Of a DNA stretch of 64,000 nucleotides, positions 1-11,484 are shown piece by piece. The notes beneath the pieces are model-generated. The model was given only the letters and a program-made list of their open reading frames with translations, did no database searches and was not told where the DNA came from. The stretch lies in the NCBI GenBank assembly GCA_963575745.1, contig CAUYUJ010002069.1:451951-515950 (forward strand), in the 5' to 3' direction. Positions within the stretch are counted from its first letter, which is position 1, and each line of letters starts with the position of its first letter. A program made the position numbers and the translations under genes. The DNA comes from Prorocentrum cordatum (lineage: Eukaryota; Sar; Dinophyceae; Prorocentrales; Prorocentraceae).

Positions 1-2
1 TC

Positions 3-1858
3 GAGCAGCAGGTCACTTCCTTCGTCGACCAGCTGCAGTCGCAGGTCCAGAAGCACTTCGGCTGGGCGCCGGCTGCGTGGGAAGGCCGCCACGAGGAGCT
101 GATGCAGCAGGCCTGGAGGCGGGCCTCGGGCGCGGCCGCGCAGGCGAAGCCTGGCCGCAGCCTCTGGAAAAGCATAAGAGGTCATGCTTCTGCCGTGCTT
201 GCCGCTCTCCGTTGTATGTCGTGGAGTTGGCCCTCGTTCTCGGTTTTTCGGGACCACCTGGGGGAGTGTTGGGACCTTCGCCGCGTCGCTCCCACCAGTC
301 TCGACAAGTTGATTTTTGCCTGGCTTGAATTTGTCGAGCTTTCGGCCTGGGCCGCCGCCGGAAGCTGTGGGATTGCTCGGCCCTTTCTGGAGCCCGTCAG
401 GGCTCTCCTCCGCCGCAAGGCTAACCGATCGCCGCAGAGGAGATCGGCTATCCTCGCTTACCTCGGGCGCGATTTCTGGACTCAAGAAAAAGTCTTGCGG
501 GTGGGCCCTGGGGCCGGCAGGTCCTGCCAGGCGCGCGGCTTCGAGGTGGGCTGCCAGCACCACCGCATGCGCCGTTGTCTTTGTCAGGAAGCCGCTCGGG
601 CAGAAACAGCCGAGGCGGAAAATCTCCAAGGGATCGTGCATCGAGCTGAGACCACCTCCTCGGACTCTCCTCTCTTCTCGCGTGGTATCGTCGAGCGCCC
701 CTTGGAAGATCCCTTCCTAGACTGCACGCCCGCCCAGGAGGGGCTTAACCCCAGTTTTGAAAACCCGCCCCCGGTCAGCGGCTGGGCCTGCTCCGGCGGC
801 TCGGGCAAGGGCCCGCCAGGGCTCAAGAGTTTTGGTTGGGGGGTTATTTTTCTGGACCAGGAGGGGGCCGTGGCTCGGGCCATGCATGGCTCCCCCCCTG
901 GGCTCCGATGCCAGGCGTCTGTTCTCCGTGCCGAGATTCATGGTGTGATGAAGACCCTCGAATGCGCCGCCCCTCCCCTCCGAGTCGGTATCGATAGCAG
1001 CACCGTCATCCGAGGTTTGGGGCGTGGTCGCAAGTGGTGTTGCTCTCCCAAGCGGCCTCGCGCCGATCTCTGGGACCGCGTCTGGTTCTTGCTCCAGGAA
1101 GGTTCTCCTGGGGACGGCGATGTTGCCTTTGTGAAAGTTCGTGCCCACGCCCGTGGGCCTCGGGACGACTCCCATGAGGCGGAGCTCGATTTCCAGGGGA
1201 ACCAGTTAGCTGACGCGGAGGCCAAGGCGGGTGCCGATCTGCAGACGATTCCCCAGTGGAAGAGCGCCACCTGGACCTCGCGGTCCGATGAGGTGCAGGG
1301 GGTGCTCAGTCTGGTGGCGGGGGTGACTGTTCGGACGGGGGGCTTCGAGGATTCCACGGGGAGGCCCGCCGCATGCTCCGTCGGGCCCCGTCAGCTCCGC
1401 CAAGGCCCACCAGCGGGGGAGAAAGCCCACGCCCTGGTCTGGTCTCGGGGGGCCTGGAGGTGCACGGTCTGCTGTAGGTATGCCTTGTCCCCCAAGACCA
1501 AGCGGGCCCTGAGGCGCAAGCCGTGTAAGGGGAAGGTTCGGGTGGACCGTCGTATCGTCGTGGAGCGGGGGGGGAGCACCTTATCCCACCAGCCCTGCGC
1601 GGTGAGGCCCTCGGCCATGATTTGCACCGCGCGGGCCAATTTGCCTTCTGCGATCGGTGCGGTGTCTTTTCGAACGACCGGGGATGTAAGTTGGTTCAGG
1701 CGTGCGGCGGTCGGCCCGCCAACGCGATCGCCGACTATCGCCACTCGCTCCTGCGCCGACGCAGACACCCTCACAACGTGAAGCTCTTCTTGGGCGAGGC
1801 GTGCCGCTCACTCTTACACTGTGAGCGGGATGCCTACTGGGAGAGCTCGCTGGACTGA
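3..1858 (+). pseudogene. 3' part of a non-LTR retroelement ORF2: RNase H and two Cys fingers
   Basis: The reading frame is open from the left window edge, so the reverse transcriptase lies outside. The first ~230 residues would be the post-RT linker. An RNase H-like domain follows at about 770-1230: a GWGVIF strand, the LRAEIHGV glutamate, an Asp in VGIDSST, and a final GNQLADAEAK. The first catalytic Asp, normally in a TDGSG turn, reads SGGSG here, so this copy is probably inactive. A first Cys pair (WRCTVC) near 1459-1480 and a second (FCDRCG) near 1645-1662 resemble the finger-rich C-termini of dinoflagellate retroelements. The second finger is in another frame. The switch maps to an 8-G run at 1567-1574, after which HLIPPALRGEALGHDLHRAG reads on to the stop at 1858. 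It is unlike the 52-60 kb element in sequence, so it is a separate family. Confidence 0.75.
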
Positions 1859-1960
1859 GGAGTGGTCGGGCGAATAATGGCATGGCACCTTCTCAGTGTG
1901 CCCGCCCGTCCACGAATTTTGCCTGAAGGCTGACTAAGGCAAGGTGGTGCCAGGTTGGTT
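1859..1960 (+). other. Presumed 3' UTR of the retroelement with an imperfect hairpin
   Basis: After the stop there are about 100 bases before the C/T-rich tract. TGGCACCTT at 1883-1891 can pair with AAGGTGGTGCCA at 1941-1952 (three-base bulge). Many LINE-type elements end in a hairpin read by their own RT; this role is inferred only. Confidence 0.3.
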
Positions 1961-1974
1961 CTAGCGGCAAAAAG

Positions 1975-2990
1975 TCCTCCCTTCCTCCATCCTCTCCTTC
2001 TTCCGCGTCATCCTGCCCTCTGCTCCCTCTTTATCCCCCCACATCCTACGTCTCTCGCCTCCTACCTCCCCATATCATCCCTCCTCCCCCTCCCCATCCT
2101 TGTAAAGGGCTTCAAGCTTGCTGGAGAGAGGGAGAGAGGTGGGTGTGGAGGAGGAGGGGGAGAAGGAGGAGGAGGAGGAGGAGGACAGGGAGGAGGATTG
2201 TAATGGAGAGGAGGCTCAGGATTGGAATGGGGAGGAAGAATAGGATGAAGAGGGGCACTTGAGGAGGGGGAGCATCAGCAATCGGAGGATGATGAGGACG
2301 ATGAGAAGGGCGAGGGGCGACAGGGAAGAGGGAAGACGCGGATGAGACGAAGAGGAGGATGAAGATGAAGAGGATGGTGAAGAGGAGGACGAGAAGAGGA
2401 ATATTGTGATATTGGTGAAGAGGACTAGGATGATGAAGATAACACGGATGCTGAAAAGGAGGATGAGAAGAGGAAGAGGGTGGGGACGCTGAAGAGGATG
2501 AGGATGGCCAGGATGACGAGTTCGGGATGGGGGAGGAGGAAAGGCGAGGAGGAGAACGCCGGGAGGAGCAGGCGGCGGATGGGCAGAGCACGAGGGGGAG
2601 AGAGGGGAGAGATGAGAGATCTGCGGAGGTAGGAGGAGTATTAGAGAGAGAGAGAGAGAGAGAGAGATGGACAACCAAAAAACAAACACGTCAACATGGG
2701 GAATGGGCCGAGCACGCGTCCCACAGGGTTGAGGTGGGCGCCTGCTTCCCCCTCCCTCTCCCACTCGTCCCCCCTCTTCCGCTTACTCCCACCCCCTTAT
2801 CCCCGTTATCCTCACTGTGTTTCCTCCCCGTCTGTCACCCTTGCCCTCCTCCCCCCTCCCCCCTGCACACCTCACACATCACTTGACAGGAGTACCACTT
2901 TCCTATCATTCTCCCAGTCATGCCCGAAACTGCCGCCGCCTCTCTCTCTCTCTATATGTGTATATATATATAGATATATAGTATGATTTC
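1975..2990. repeat. Strand-asymmetric low-complexity DNA (C/T-rich, then G/A-rich, then C/T-rich)
   Basis: 1975-2110 is pyrimidine-rich, 2115-2680 is made of GAGGA, GATGA and GAAGA runs with a (GA)n microsatellite at 2640-2667, and 2740-2960 is again C/T-rich, ending in a short CT/AT microsatellite at 2940-2985. The long frames here encode only Ser, Pro, Leu or Glu-Arg-rich strings and are not believed to be genes. Confidence 0.8.
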
Positions 2991-4004
2991 CACACCGTAT
3001 GTCATACGTTGGTATTTCGTCCGTTGATATTTCATGTCTTGCTGTAGATCGGGACGTTTTTGGTCTTTCCACTATGACGTTCTCGCTGCAGCGTTTTACA
3101 TATTTCAGGGTCAGCGGTTTGCCCCCGTCGTCTGGAATAGCGCTCTCGCCCAAGCGTGAGCCGCATTTCTGGATATGACTCCTTCCTCGTCGTTGCCTTC
3201 ACCTCATTTCCCATCCGCCTTCCCCTGGCCCGCTGTTCCGGCTGCTCCTGCTGCTACTGGTCCTCGTTCCTCATCTCCCTCTTTTTCCTGCTCATCCTCC
3301 TGCTCATCCGCCACCTCCCCCTCTTCCTCCAGTGTACAAAGCACCCCGTCTGATTGCGCAGCACATGATATGTGTCATGTTTGGGGATCCATGTCCTCTA
3401 GGACCCCCCAGTCGGCGGATAGAAAATAATCCAGCGCTGTGGCAAAGTATGGGAGGAATGGTTTTGATGTATGATGTCAGATCGGTCGCGAGGGAGCCTA
3501 ATTAGCTTCCCCACGCCCTCTCCCTCTAACCCCGCCGCATCCCCTCATCGTCGCCAGCACTACTCCACTTTCTGCGCGCTCTTTTTCTCCTCCTCATCCC
3601 CCTCTGCCCTCCACCCCCTCCCGATCCCCCTTCCCGCCCCCTACCTCTTTCCTTTTCGGGCCAGCCCGAGATGTCCCCCAAAAATCCAGTGTTTGCAAGG
3701 GGTCTTCTTCTTGGAACAAGAAGGTTAATTGTGCAGTTGGTCAGTTTAGCCTCTCGTGTCGGAATGCCGCTCTATCCCCGCTTGGGCGCCGTGTCGACTG
3801 ACAGTACATAGCGCACGCTCCTCCAGCGGAGCGCCTGCCGGCAGGCCAACGCCGTGTGCCTGGCAGCGGCTCAGCGCAGAGTTTCGAGGGACGCCTCCCG
3901 CTGTCTTGGCCAAGGAGACGTCACCTTTGCCGCGACGGAGCAGCAGCGGCCTGTAAAACTTGTCTGTCTGGCTTCCGCCAGCGGCGTCGCCTGGCCTCTT
4001 CTGT
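2991..4004. other. No gene recognised
   Basis: Mixed sequence with a C/T-rich part (3180-3330, 3500-3650). No exon-like frame, RNA gene or retroelement domain was seen on either strand. Confidence 0.5.
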
Positions 4005-4135
4005 CGGTGGTTCAAAGATGGGGTCCTGAGGGATGGGGTCCTAATGACGAGGTGCCTCAAACAACGTAAATCCACCCTTGGACCCCTTCCTATCCTTGGG
4101 TCCCCATCCCTCAGGACCCCATCTTTGAACCACCG
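4005..4135. repeat. 34-bp perfect inverted repeat (stem-loop)
   Basis: Arm 1 at 4005-4038 starts CGGTGGTTCAAAGATGGGG. Arm 2 at 4102-4135 is its exact reverse complement, 34 of 34 bases, with a 63-base spacer. It could be the ends of a short inverted-repeat element or form a cruciform. No coding content. Confidence 0.9.
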
Positions 4136-4239
4136 ATTCGGGTTCCCGCTGCTGTATCGAAGGGGGCACGCTGCTGTCAGCAGCAGGGAGTACTGCACTC
4201 GTCGTCGACGACCCGTGAGCGGTGAGCCCCAGACATCCG

Positions 4240-4655
<416 letters not shown>

Positions 4656-4656
<1 letters not shown>

Positions 4657-4712
4657 ACTCTCATTTCTGAAAAATAAGTATTGTTGACACCCCCACCGGT
4701 GCATACGGTTTT
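4656..4712. repeat. Recurring junction module after a TTG microsatellite (copy 1 of 5)
   Basis: Directly after (TTG)n comes TTCTGAAAAATAAGTATTG and a CACCGGTGCATAC block. Related versions (TTCTAAAGAATAATTATTG and the like) follow TTG runs at 6121-6176, 6964-7012, 7960-8065 and 9970-10166, each at a boundary between larger repeat blocks. It may be the end of an unknown element family with a TTG tail. Confidence 0.6.
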
Positions 4713-6120
4713 TTCTCAATTAAAGTGTGCCCCTCGACGCTCGCACCCTGTTTTTTGACAGGGAAAGTCTTGATGCTCAAACTGGGCCCCTGGCCCCCGG
4801 GTTACAACAACAACGGCTCCCGTTTGAGATTTCTTCACAATTTAGCCAGGACCCCCGCTCCCGCCCAAGACTTCCTCGCATTTTATTCAGGAATCGCGCT
4901 CTCGCTGGGGACTTCCTTGCAATGGATTCAGGAATCGCTCTCCTGGCGCTCTGGAGTCGCGCTCTCGCTGGAGACTTGCTTACAATTTACTCACGAATAG
5001 CGCCCCTGCGTTAGAATTTCTTGCAATTTACTCAAGCGCCGCGCTCCCGACACCCAGGCACCCAGGAGTCGCGCTCACGCGTAGGACTCCCTCACAGATT
5101 ACCTGAGAATCGGGATCTCGCTTTGTTTCGTGGCCCCATTGCAGCCCTTCGTGGCCCCCTCGCTTTGTTTCGTTGCCCCGTTGCAGACCCTCGTGGCCTC
5201 CTCGCTGCCCTTCGTGGCCCCGTTGCAGCCCTTCGTGGCCCCCTCGCTTTGTTTCGTGGCCCCGTTGCAGCCCTTCGTGGCCCCCTCGCAGCCCTTCGTG
5301 GCCCCCTCGCTCCCCTTCGTGGCCCCATATGCAGCCCTTCGTGGCCCCCTCGCAGCCCTTCGTGGCCCCATATATGCATGCCCTCGTGGCCCCCGCTCGT
5401 TCGCGCCCGTGGTGGCCCCATATGCATGCCCTTCGTGGCCCCGCTGTCGCCCTTCGTGGCCCCGTTGCTGCCCTCAGTGGCCCGTCCTTGTCCTCCGCGG
5501 CCCAACATACGTATGCCCTTCGTGGCCCCCGCTTGTTCGCGCCCGTTGTGGCCCCATGTCCATGCCCTTCGTGGCCCCGCTGTCGCCGTTTGTGGCCCCC
5601 TCATTGTCTTACGTGGTCCAGTTGCTACCCTCAGTGGCCCCATCGTTGCCTTCTGTGGCCCCGCATCATCTGCCCTTCACGGCCCCCGCTCGTTCGCGCT
5701 CTTCGTGACCCCATACGCATTCCCTTCGTGTCCCCGCTGTCGCCCTTCGTGGCCTACTTCGTGTCCTTTGTGGCCCTGCTGTCGTTCTCTCCCGCTCTCG
5801 CTTTCGCTCGTCGTCGTCGTCGCCGTCGTCGTCTTCGTCGCCGTCGTCGTCGACGTCGTCGTCGTCGTCGTCGTGGTCGGTCCCCTGTCTGCCCCTCTTG
5901 GGGTCGGGTCGACGGTCCGCGGCCGCCCCGCCGACCAGCGCTGCCGCTGGCCAGGCCGACGGTCCGCGGCCGCCCCGCCGCTTGCCGGGGCCTGGCCTGC
6001 AGGGAAGAAAGGTATACCCCCCAAAAGGGGTTCGATCGAAGACGAATGTGGCGGGTATCGAGGGTTTGGGAAATACGCGTTATTGGATACTCGAGCAGGT
6101 AAAGGCGAATAGTCTTAAAC
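4713..6120. repeat. Large dispersed repeat J, copy 1
   Basis: Starts AAAGTGTGCCCCTCGACG and ends just before a (TTG)n run. A second, shorter copy in the same orientation spans 9055-9968. Between are a 'GGACTTCCTTGCAATT...CAGGAATCGC' region (4840-5110), an array of TTCGTGGCCCC units (5120-5770), a CGT microsatellite (5806-5875) and a GC-rich end with two copies of GACGGTCCGCGGCCGCC. Long frames (for example 5021-6112) merely translate the array as repeated WP/ALRGP motifs and are rejected as genes. Confidence 0.85.
5120..5770. repeat. Short tandem array, consensus CCCTTCGTGGCCCC
   Basis: More than 25 imperfect copies of a unit built on TTCGTGGCCCC, spaced about 18-24 bases, form the core of repeat J copy 1. 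The second copy of J keeps only a short version (9410-9640), so the array length differs between copies. Confidence 0.85.
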
Positions 6121-6176
6121 TGATTGTTGTTGTTGTTGTTGAACATTATTACTTCTAAAGAATAATTATTGTTGGA

Positions 6177-6467
6177 ACCCCTGGTGCACGACCCCCCCGC
6201 CGCGCCTAGGCCGCAGCCACATTTTCATCATTTTCGTGAGGAAGTCTCAGGCAAAACGGGTTGGTCCGGATCCGGTTGTTTTGTTACGGCCCGCTTTCCC
6301 TTGCAAAAAATAAGCTAAAGTGGACATTTCTTGTTCTAACATAACCAAACTTCAAGAATCCCTTGCAAAAAATAAGGTAAAGTGGACATTCGCGCGCGCA
6401 AGACGAAATCCTTCCAAAACCTTAGTTTTCGTAGCGATTTTAACATAAAAACATAAAAAAAAACAAT

Positions 6468-6506
<39 letters not shown>

Positions 6507-6965
6507 AAAAAAAAAAAAATAAAAAAATAAAAAAAAAAAAAACATGTCAAAATTTCATCCTGCGCGCTCTTGCGGATTCGTAGGACACCCAACACTGTTT
6601 TTTAACATTTCTGTCAAACGGGCTTTTGCGAGCAACTTTTTCGAACTTCTGCAACAACGGTTGCGCACCTGCCAGGGCCATCATCCCAGTCAAATAATAC
6701 CATGCGGGACACATTCGTTTTTTCTTCGCGCGCGCACGCCGTCGTCGTCGGCCGCGGGGCCCTGAATAGTAGCCACGGTCGTCCGCATGCCACGAAGTGA
6801 AGTGTCCGAACGTCATAGGGCGGGAAGCTGGGTGTGGGTGGTGGCGAAGAGTCGTTTGGAAATTTGGTAGAGCTTGAACCGGCCCCCCCACAAAGTGGGG
6901 GTATTGCCCGCCTCCTATGAAAACCCTGGCACTGGTGAGAACGGAGTGTCCCCACGTGCTAGTAA
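6177..6965. repeat. Dispersed repeat K, copy 1
   Basis: Runs from CCCCTGGTGCACGACCCCC to a (TTG)n junction. Copy 2 follows directly at 7013-7960. Shared landmarks in the same order are CCGGATCCGGTTGTTTTGTT, CCCTTGCAAAAAATAAG, GCGCGCAAGACGAAATCC, CGGGCTTTTGCGAGCAAC, TACCATGCGGGACACATTCG and GTGGGGGTATTG. No coding sequence was recognised in either copy. Confidence 0.85.
6469..6541. repeat. Poly-T run followed by A-rich run
   Basis: About 34 T residues are followed directly by an A-rich stretch, giving a self-complementary homopolymer pair inside repeat K copy 1. Copy 2 lacks it (only a short T run near 7304), so it is a copy-specific expansion. Confidence 0.85.
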
Positions 6966-7012
6966 TTGTTGTTGTTGAACATTATTACTTCTAAAGAATA
7001 ATTATTGTTGGG

Positions 7013-7960
7013 ACCCCTGGTGCGCGACCCCCCTCCAAAACCTAGGCCGCAGCTACATTTTCATCATTTTTTAGCGAAAGCTTCAGAAAAGTGAATTATT
7101 ACCGGATCCGGTTGTTTTGTTGTACTCCGTTTTCCCTTGCAAAAAACACTATAAAATGAAAATTCTTGTTCTTACTTGATCAAATTGCAAGAATCTCTTG
7201 CAAAAAATAAGGTAAAGTGGACATTCGTGCGCGCAAGACGAAATCCTTCCAAAACCTTAGGTTTCGTAGCGATTTTAACATAAAAACATCAAAAACCCAA
7301 TGGTTTTTTTAAGAAAAAATTGTCAAAATGTTCTTCCGCGCGCTCTTGCGGATTCGTAGGAAAACCAACACTTTTTAAACAATTCTGTCAAACGGGCTTT
7401 TGCGAGCAACTTTTTCGAACTTCTGCGACAACGTTTGCGCACCTGCCAGGGCCATCATCCCTGTCAAATAATACCATGCGGGACACATTCGTTTTTTCTT
7501 CGCGCGCGCACGCCGAAATCTCCAAAAATCATTGGGTTTTTAAGAATTTTAGCACCGCGCATCATAAAATCACACGAATCGCACCGTAGCTCTCCTCTGG
7601 CTCTCTGTCTTGCTCTCTCTCTCTCTCTCTCTCTGTCTCTCTGTCTTGCTCTCTCTCTCTCTCTGTTTTGCTCTCATATCATGCGCAACAAATGCACGAT
7701 GCGGGGCACATGCGGGGCCCAAACAAGTGATTAACCTCTGCGGGTGTGTACTCCACGCCAGTGTAGTATCCACGATCGTCCGCGCGCCACGAAGTGAAGT
7801 GTCCTGACGTCATAGGGCGGGAAGCTGGGTGTGGGTGGTTCCCGAGAGTCGTGTGGATGTTTGGTAGAGCTTGCATTGCCCCCCCACGAAGTGGGGGTAT
7901 TGGCTGGCGTCGCATGAAAACCCTGGCACTGGGGAGAACACTGAGCGTTCGGGTAAAATG
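7013..7960. repeat. Dispersed repeat K, copy 2 (tandem to copy 1)
   Basis: Same order of landmarks as copy 1, plus an extra CT microsatellite at 7604-7675. The tail again reads GAAGTGGGGGTATTG, then CCCTGGCACTGGGGAGAAC, then a TTG microsatellite. Confidence 0.8.
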
Positions 7961-8228
7961 ATTGTTGTTGTTGTTGTTGTTGTTGGTGTTGGTGTTGGTG
8001 TTGTTGTTGTTGCTGTTATTGTTGTTGTTGCTGTTGAATTCTCACTTCTGAAAATAATTATGGTTGATCACCCCGCCGGTGCATACCGTTTTTACCTAAC
8101 AGCTCTTGCTGATAGGTTTCTAGTGGTTTCAAAAGAGAGCATCATGACTTCTCAGGGGGGTCTGGGCGGGACCCGGACAGGCTGCCGCCGCGGCTGCCGC
8201 CGCATTCGTTTTTGCAAACAGTCACACA

Positions 8229-8576
8229 CTTCGTGCTCTTCGACCTCCCAGAACTCCATTCCCGGGCCACATTCTGAATGCCCGGAGCCAACTGCTTTGT
8301 GCTCTTCGACTTCCCAGAATTCCATTCCCGGGCCACATTTTGGATGCCCGGAGCCAACTGTAGGCCACTTCGTGCTCTTCGACTTCCTAGAACTCCATTC
8401 CCGGGCCACATTTTGGATGCCCGGAGCCAACTGTAGGCCACTTCGTGTTTTTCAAGTTCCCAGAGCTCCATTCCCGGGCCACATTTTGAATGCCCGGAGC
8501 CAACTGTAGGCCACTTCGTGTTTTTCTATTTCCCAGAACTCCATTCCTGGGCCACATTTTGAATGCTGAGGCAGGC
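8229..8576. repeat. Tandem array, ~73-bp unit, 5 copies
   Basis: Units start CTTCGTG(C/T)TCTTCGACTT and contain CCATTCCCGGGCCACATTTT and GCCCGGAGCCAACTG. Starts are near 8229, 8296, 8368, 8441 and 8513. Confidence 0.9.
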
Positions 8577-8895
8577 TGATGCTGCGGCCGAGGCAGGCTG
8601 AGGCTGAGGCAGGCTGAGGCTGAGGCCGAGGCTGAAGGCAGACTGAGGCTGAGGCTGAAGCAGACTGAGGCTGAGGCTGAGGCAGGCTGAGGCTGAGGCT
8701 GAGGCAGGCTGATGCTGAGGCAGGCTGAGGCTGAGGCTGAGGCTGATGCAGGCTGAGGCTGAGGCAGGCTGAGGCTGAGGCTGAAGGCAGACTGAGGCTG
8801 AGGCTGAAGCAGGCTGAGGCTGAGGCTGAGGCAGGCTGAGGCTGAGGCAGGCTGAGGCTGAGGCTGAGGCAGGCTGAGGCTGAGGCTGTGACTGC
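8577..8895. repeat. Minisatellite of GAGGCTGAGGCA-type units
   Basis: About 310 bases of GGCTGAGGCTGAGGCA permutations with occasional GAAGCAGACT variants. The minus-strand frame reads repeated SASAS/SLSL and is not a gene. 8896-9054 holds nothing recognisable. Confidence 0.9.
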
Positions 8896-9054
8896 GACTG
8901 CCGTTGCCGCTGCGACCGTCATCGCGAATGCGACTACGACTGCGAGAACCGCAGAATTCTACAACTGGATTTTCATTTGAATCTTAAGGGGAATGCTTTC
9001 ATATATGCTTCTACACATCGCTGTTAGGTTGCTTTGCCGGGATAATTTCTTAAT

Positions 9055-9693
9055 CAAAGTGTGCCCCTCGACGGTCGCACCTTGTTTTCTGGCAGGGGAA
9101 GTCTTGATGCTCAAACTGGGCCCCTGGCCCCCGGGTTACAACAACAACGGCTCCCGTTTGAGATTTCCTCACAATTTAGCCAGGACCCCCGCTCCCGCCC
9201 GAGACTTCCTCCATTTTATTCAGGAATTGCGCTCTCGCTTGGGACCCCCTTACAATTTACTCAGGAATCGCTCTCCCGGCGCTCTGGAGTCGCGCTCTCG
9301 CTGGAGACTCGCTTGCAACTTACTGAAGAATGGCCCTGCGTTGGGATTTCTTGCAATTTGCCCAAACGCCGCGCTCCCGACACCCAGGCACCCAGGAGTC
9401 GCGCCCGTTGTGGCCCCATGTGCATGCCCTTCGTGGCCCCGCTGTCGTCATTTGTGACCCCCATCACTGTCCAACGTGGCCCAGTTGCTACCCTCAGTGG
9501 CCCCATAGTTGCCTTCTGTGGCCCCGCATTATCTGCACTTCGTGGCCCCCGCTCGTTCGCGCTCTTCGTGGCCCCATACGCATTCCCTTCGTGTCCCCGC
9601 TGTCGCCCTTCGTGGCCTACTTCGTGCCCTTCGTGGCCCTGCTGTCGTTCTCTCTCGCTCTCGCTTTCGCTCGTCGTCGCCGTCGTCGTTCGA

Positions 9694-9726
<33 letters not shown>

Positions 9727-9968
9727 GGTCGGTCCCCTGTCCGTCCCTCTTGGGGTCGGGTCGACGGTCCGCGGCCGCCCCGCCGATCAGCGCTGCCGCT
9801 GGCCAGGCCGACGGTCCGCGGCCGCCTCGCCGCTTGCCGGGGCCCGGCCTGCAGGGAAGAAAGGTATACCCCCCAAAAGAGATTCGATCGAAGACGAAGA
9901 GGGCGGGTATCGAGGGTTTGGGAAATACGCGTTATTGGACACTCGAGCATTTAAGGGCGAACAGTCTT
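9055..9968. repeat. Large dispersed repeat J, copy 2
   Basis: Collinear with 4720-6115 but shorter: the central TTCGTGGCCCC array is contracted. It has the same AAAGTGTGCCCCTCGACG start, CGT microsatellite (9670-9729) and GACGGTCCGCGGCCGCC doublet, and again leads into a TTG run. Confidence 0.85.
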
Positions 9969-10021
9969 AAGATTATTGTTGTTGTTGTTGGTGGTGTTGG
10001 TGTTGTTGTTGTTGTTGTTGT

Positions 10022-10056
<35 letters not shown>

Positions 10057-10166
10057 TTGATGATGTTGATGTTGATGTTGATGTTGATGCTGATGTTGAT
10101 GTTGATGTTGATGTTGCTGCTGGTGTTGTTGAGTACTCCTGTTCTAGAGAATAATTATTGCCGATC
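9969..10166. repeat. TTG / TTGATG microsatellite and junction module
   Basis: TTG and CTG triplets (9975-10060) pass into TTGATG hexamers (10058-10120), then a TAGAGAATAATTATTG junction module like those at 4656 and 6150. Confidence 0.9.
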
Positions 10167-10374
10167 TCGGGAAACGGTTCCGCGCATTCTCGCCTCGACG
10201 CTAGCTACATGTTCTTTGAAAACGAGGCTCCCGCGCGAGCGTTGGCTTGAGTATACACATAACGATGGACCGGGTCCGGGGGCCGGGGGCTGGCGCCCCG
10301 ACCGCAAATGCGGGGCCCGGGCGTCGTTTTCCTTGTTTTTTTACGTGGTTTCGGCGACCCGGGGCCCACACCCC

Positions 10375-11034
10375 CAGCCGCAGCGATGGCTCCAGACGCC
10401 TTCCAAGACGACTCTCATGACGCCAAGAAGGCCCCCGAAGGCCCCGAAGACGCCCCAAGAGGCACCCCGAGAGAGCCCCAATAAGCAAGCATGGTCGATT
10501 TCCTATGGGAAAACTGATCTTATTGGCGTGTTCGCCTTTTGGGCTTCCACTGCGTCGAAGACAGCTGAAGAGGCCCCCAAGACTGCCCCACAGGCTCTCA
10601 AGAGGGCTCCAAGACGACCCCAAGAGGGTCCCAAAACGGCCCGAGAGGCCCCCAAGACAGCCCAAGAGAGCCCCAGGATGAGCCCCAGAGGGGTCCCAGA
10701 GGTGCACAACCATGTATACATTCCGAGCTTTCGGCTCCAGAGGCTCCCAGGAGGCCCCAAGAGGTCCCAGGAGGCCCCAATAGGCCCCCCGGAGGCCCCA
10801 AGAGGCCTCCAAGAGACCTCCAGGAGGCTCCCAAGAGGCACCCCACTAGAGCCCCAAATAAGCAAATTTCGTCGATTTCCTATAGGGGAACTGATATTTT
10901 TGGCGTATTCGCCTTTTGGGCTTCCACTGCGTCCAAGACGGCCCAAGAGGCACCCAAGACGGTCGAGGATGCCGGAGAGGAGGAGGAGGAGGAGGAGGAG
11001 GAGGAGGAGGAGGAGGAGGAGGAGGAGGAGGAAA
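10375..11034. repeat. Degenerate CCAAGAGGCCCC-type repeat with a GGA microsatellite end
   Basis: 10430-10975 is dominated by AAGACGGCCC and AAGAGGCCCC units. It includes two copies of a ~60-bp segment (10495-10556 and 10864-10926, both with CGATTTCCTAT and TTCGCCTTTTGGGCTTCCAC). 10976-11034 is (GGA)n. The 384-residue frame over it is repeat-derived. Confidence 0.8.
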
Positions 11035-11484
11035 AGACTCCCCCCTGGGCCCCCCCCCCAGGGGACGAGGACAGGACGAGGACCAACGCGGGAGGGAAGG
11101 GGAGGGGGAGGAGGACCCCCAGGCCCCTAGGAGGACCGGCGCGCCGGAGAAGGACCGGCGTGGGAGAGGAGGACCCCCAGGGGCGATGCGAATCCGACCA
11201 CCACCCCTGGGACCCCCCCCCCGCCGAGGAAGGGACAAAGGGAACGGGCTTCTTTTTCAGGTAGTGAGGACGTGGATGGAATTCGCTCAAGCTGCGAACC
11301 CGTTCCCCGAACGAGGAACGGGGCTCTCTCTCTCTCTCCCTCTTTCTCCCTCTCCCCCGACGGGACAGGAGGATGGGAAGGAGGGGACGAAAGAAGGCTC
11401 CCCGTCGACGGGACCAGTTAGACACCCTGCACACGCTGACACGGTCGGCGGATTTGACAGTGATCGTGCCCCCCCCCAGCACGC
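11035..11484. other. G/C-rich sequence, no gene recognised
   Basis: Continues the GGA tract as GGGGGAGGACCCCC-type sequence, then a CT microsatellite (11324-11350). Nothing exon-like was seen. Confidence 0.5.

Noticed and set aside
5021-6112. 363-residue plus frame and overlapping minus frames
   Set aside because: Translation of the TTCGTGGCCCC array; the same array is open in several frames on both strands and varies in length between copies.
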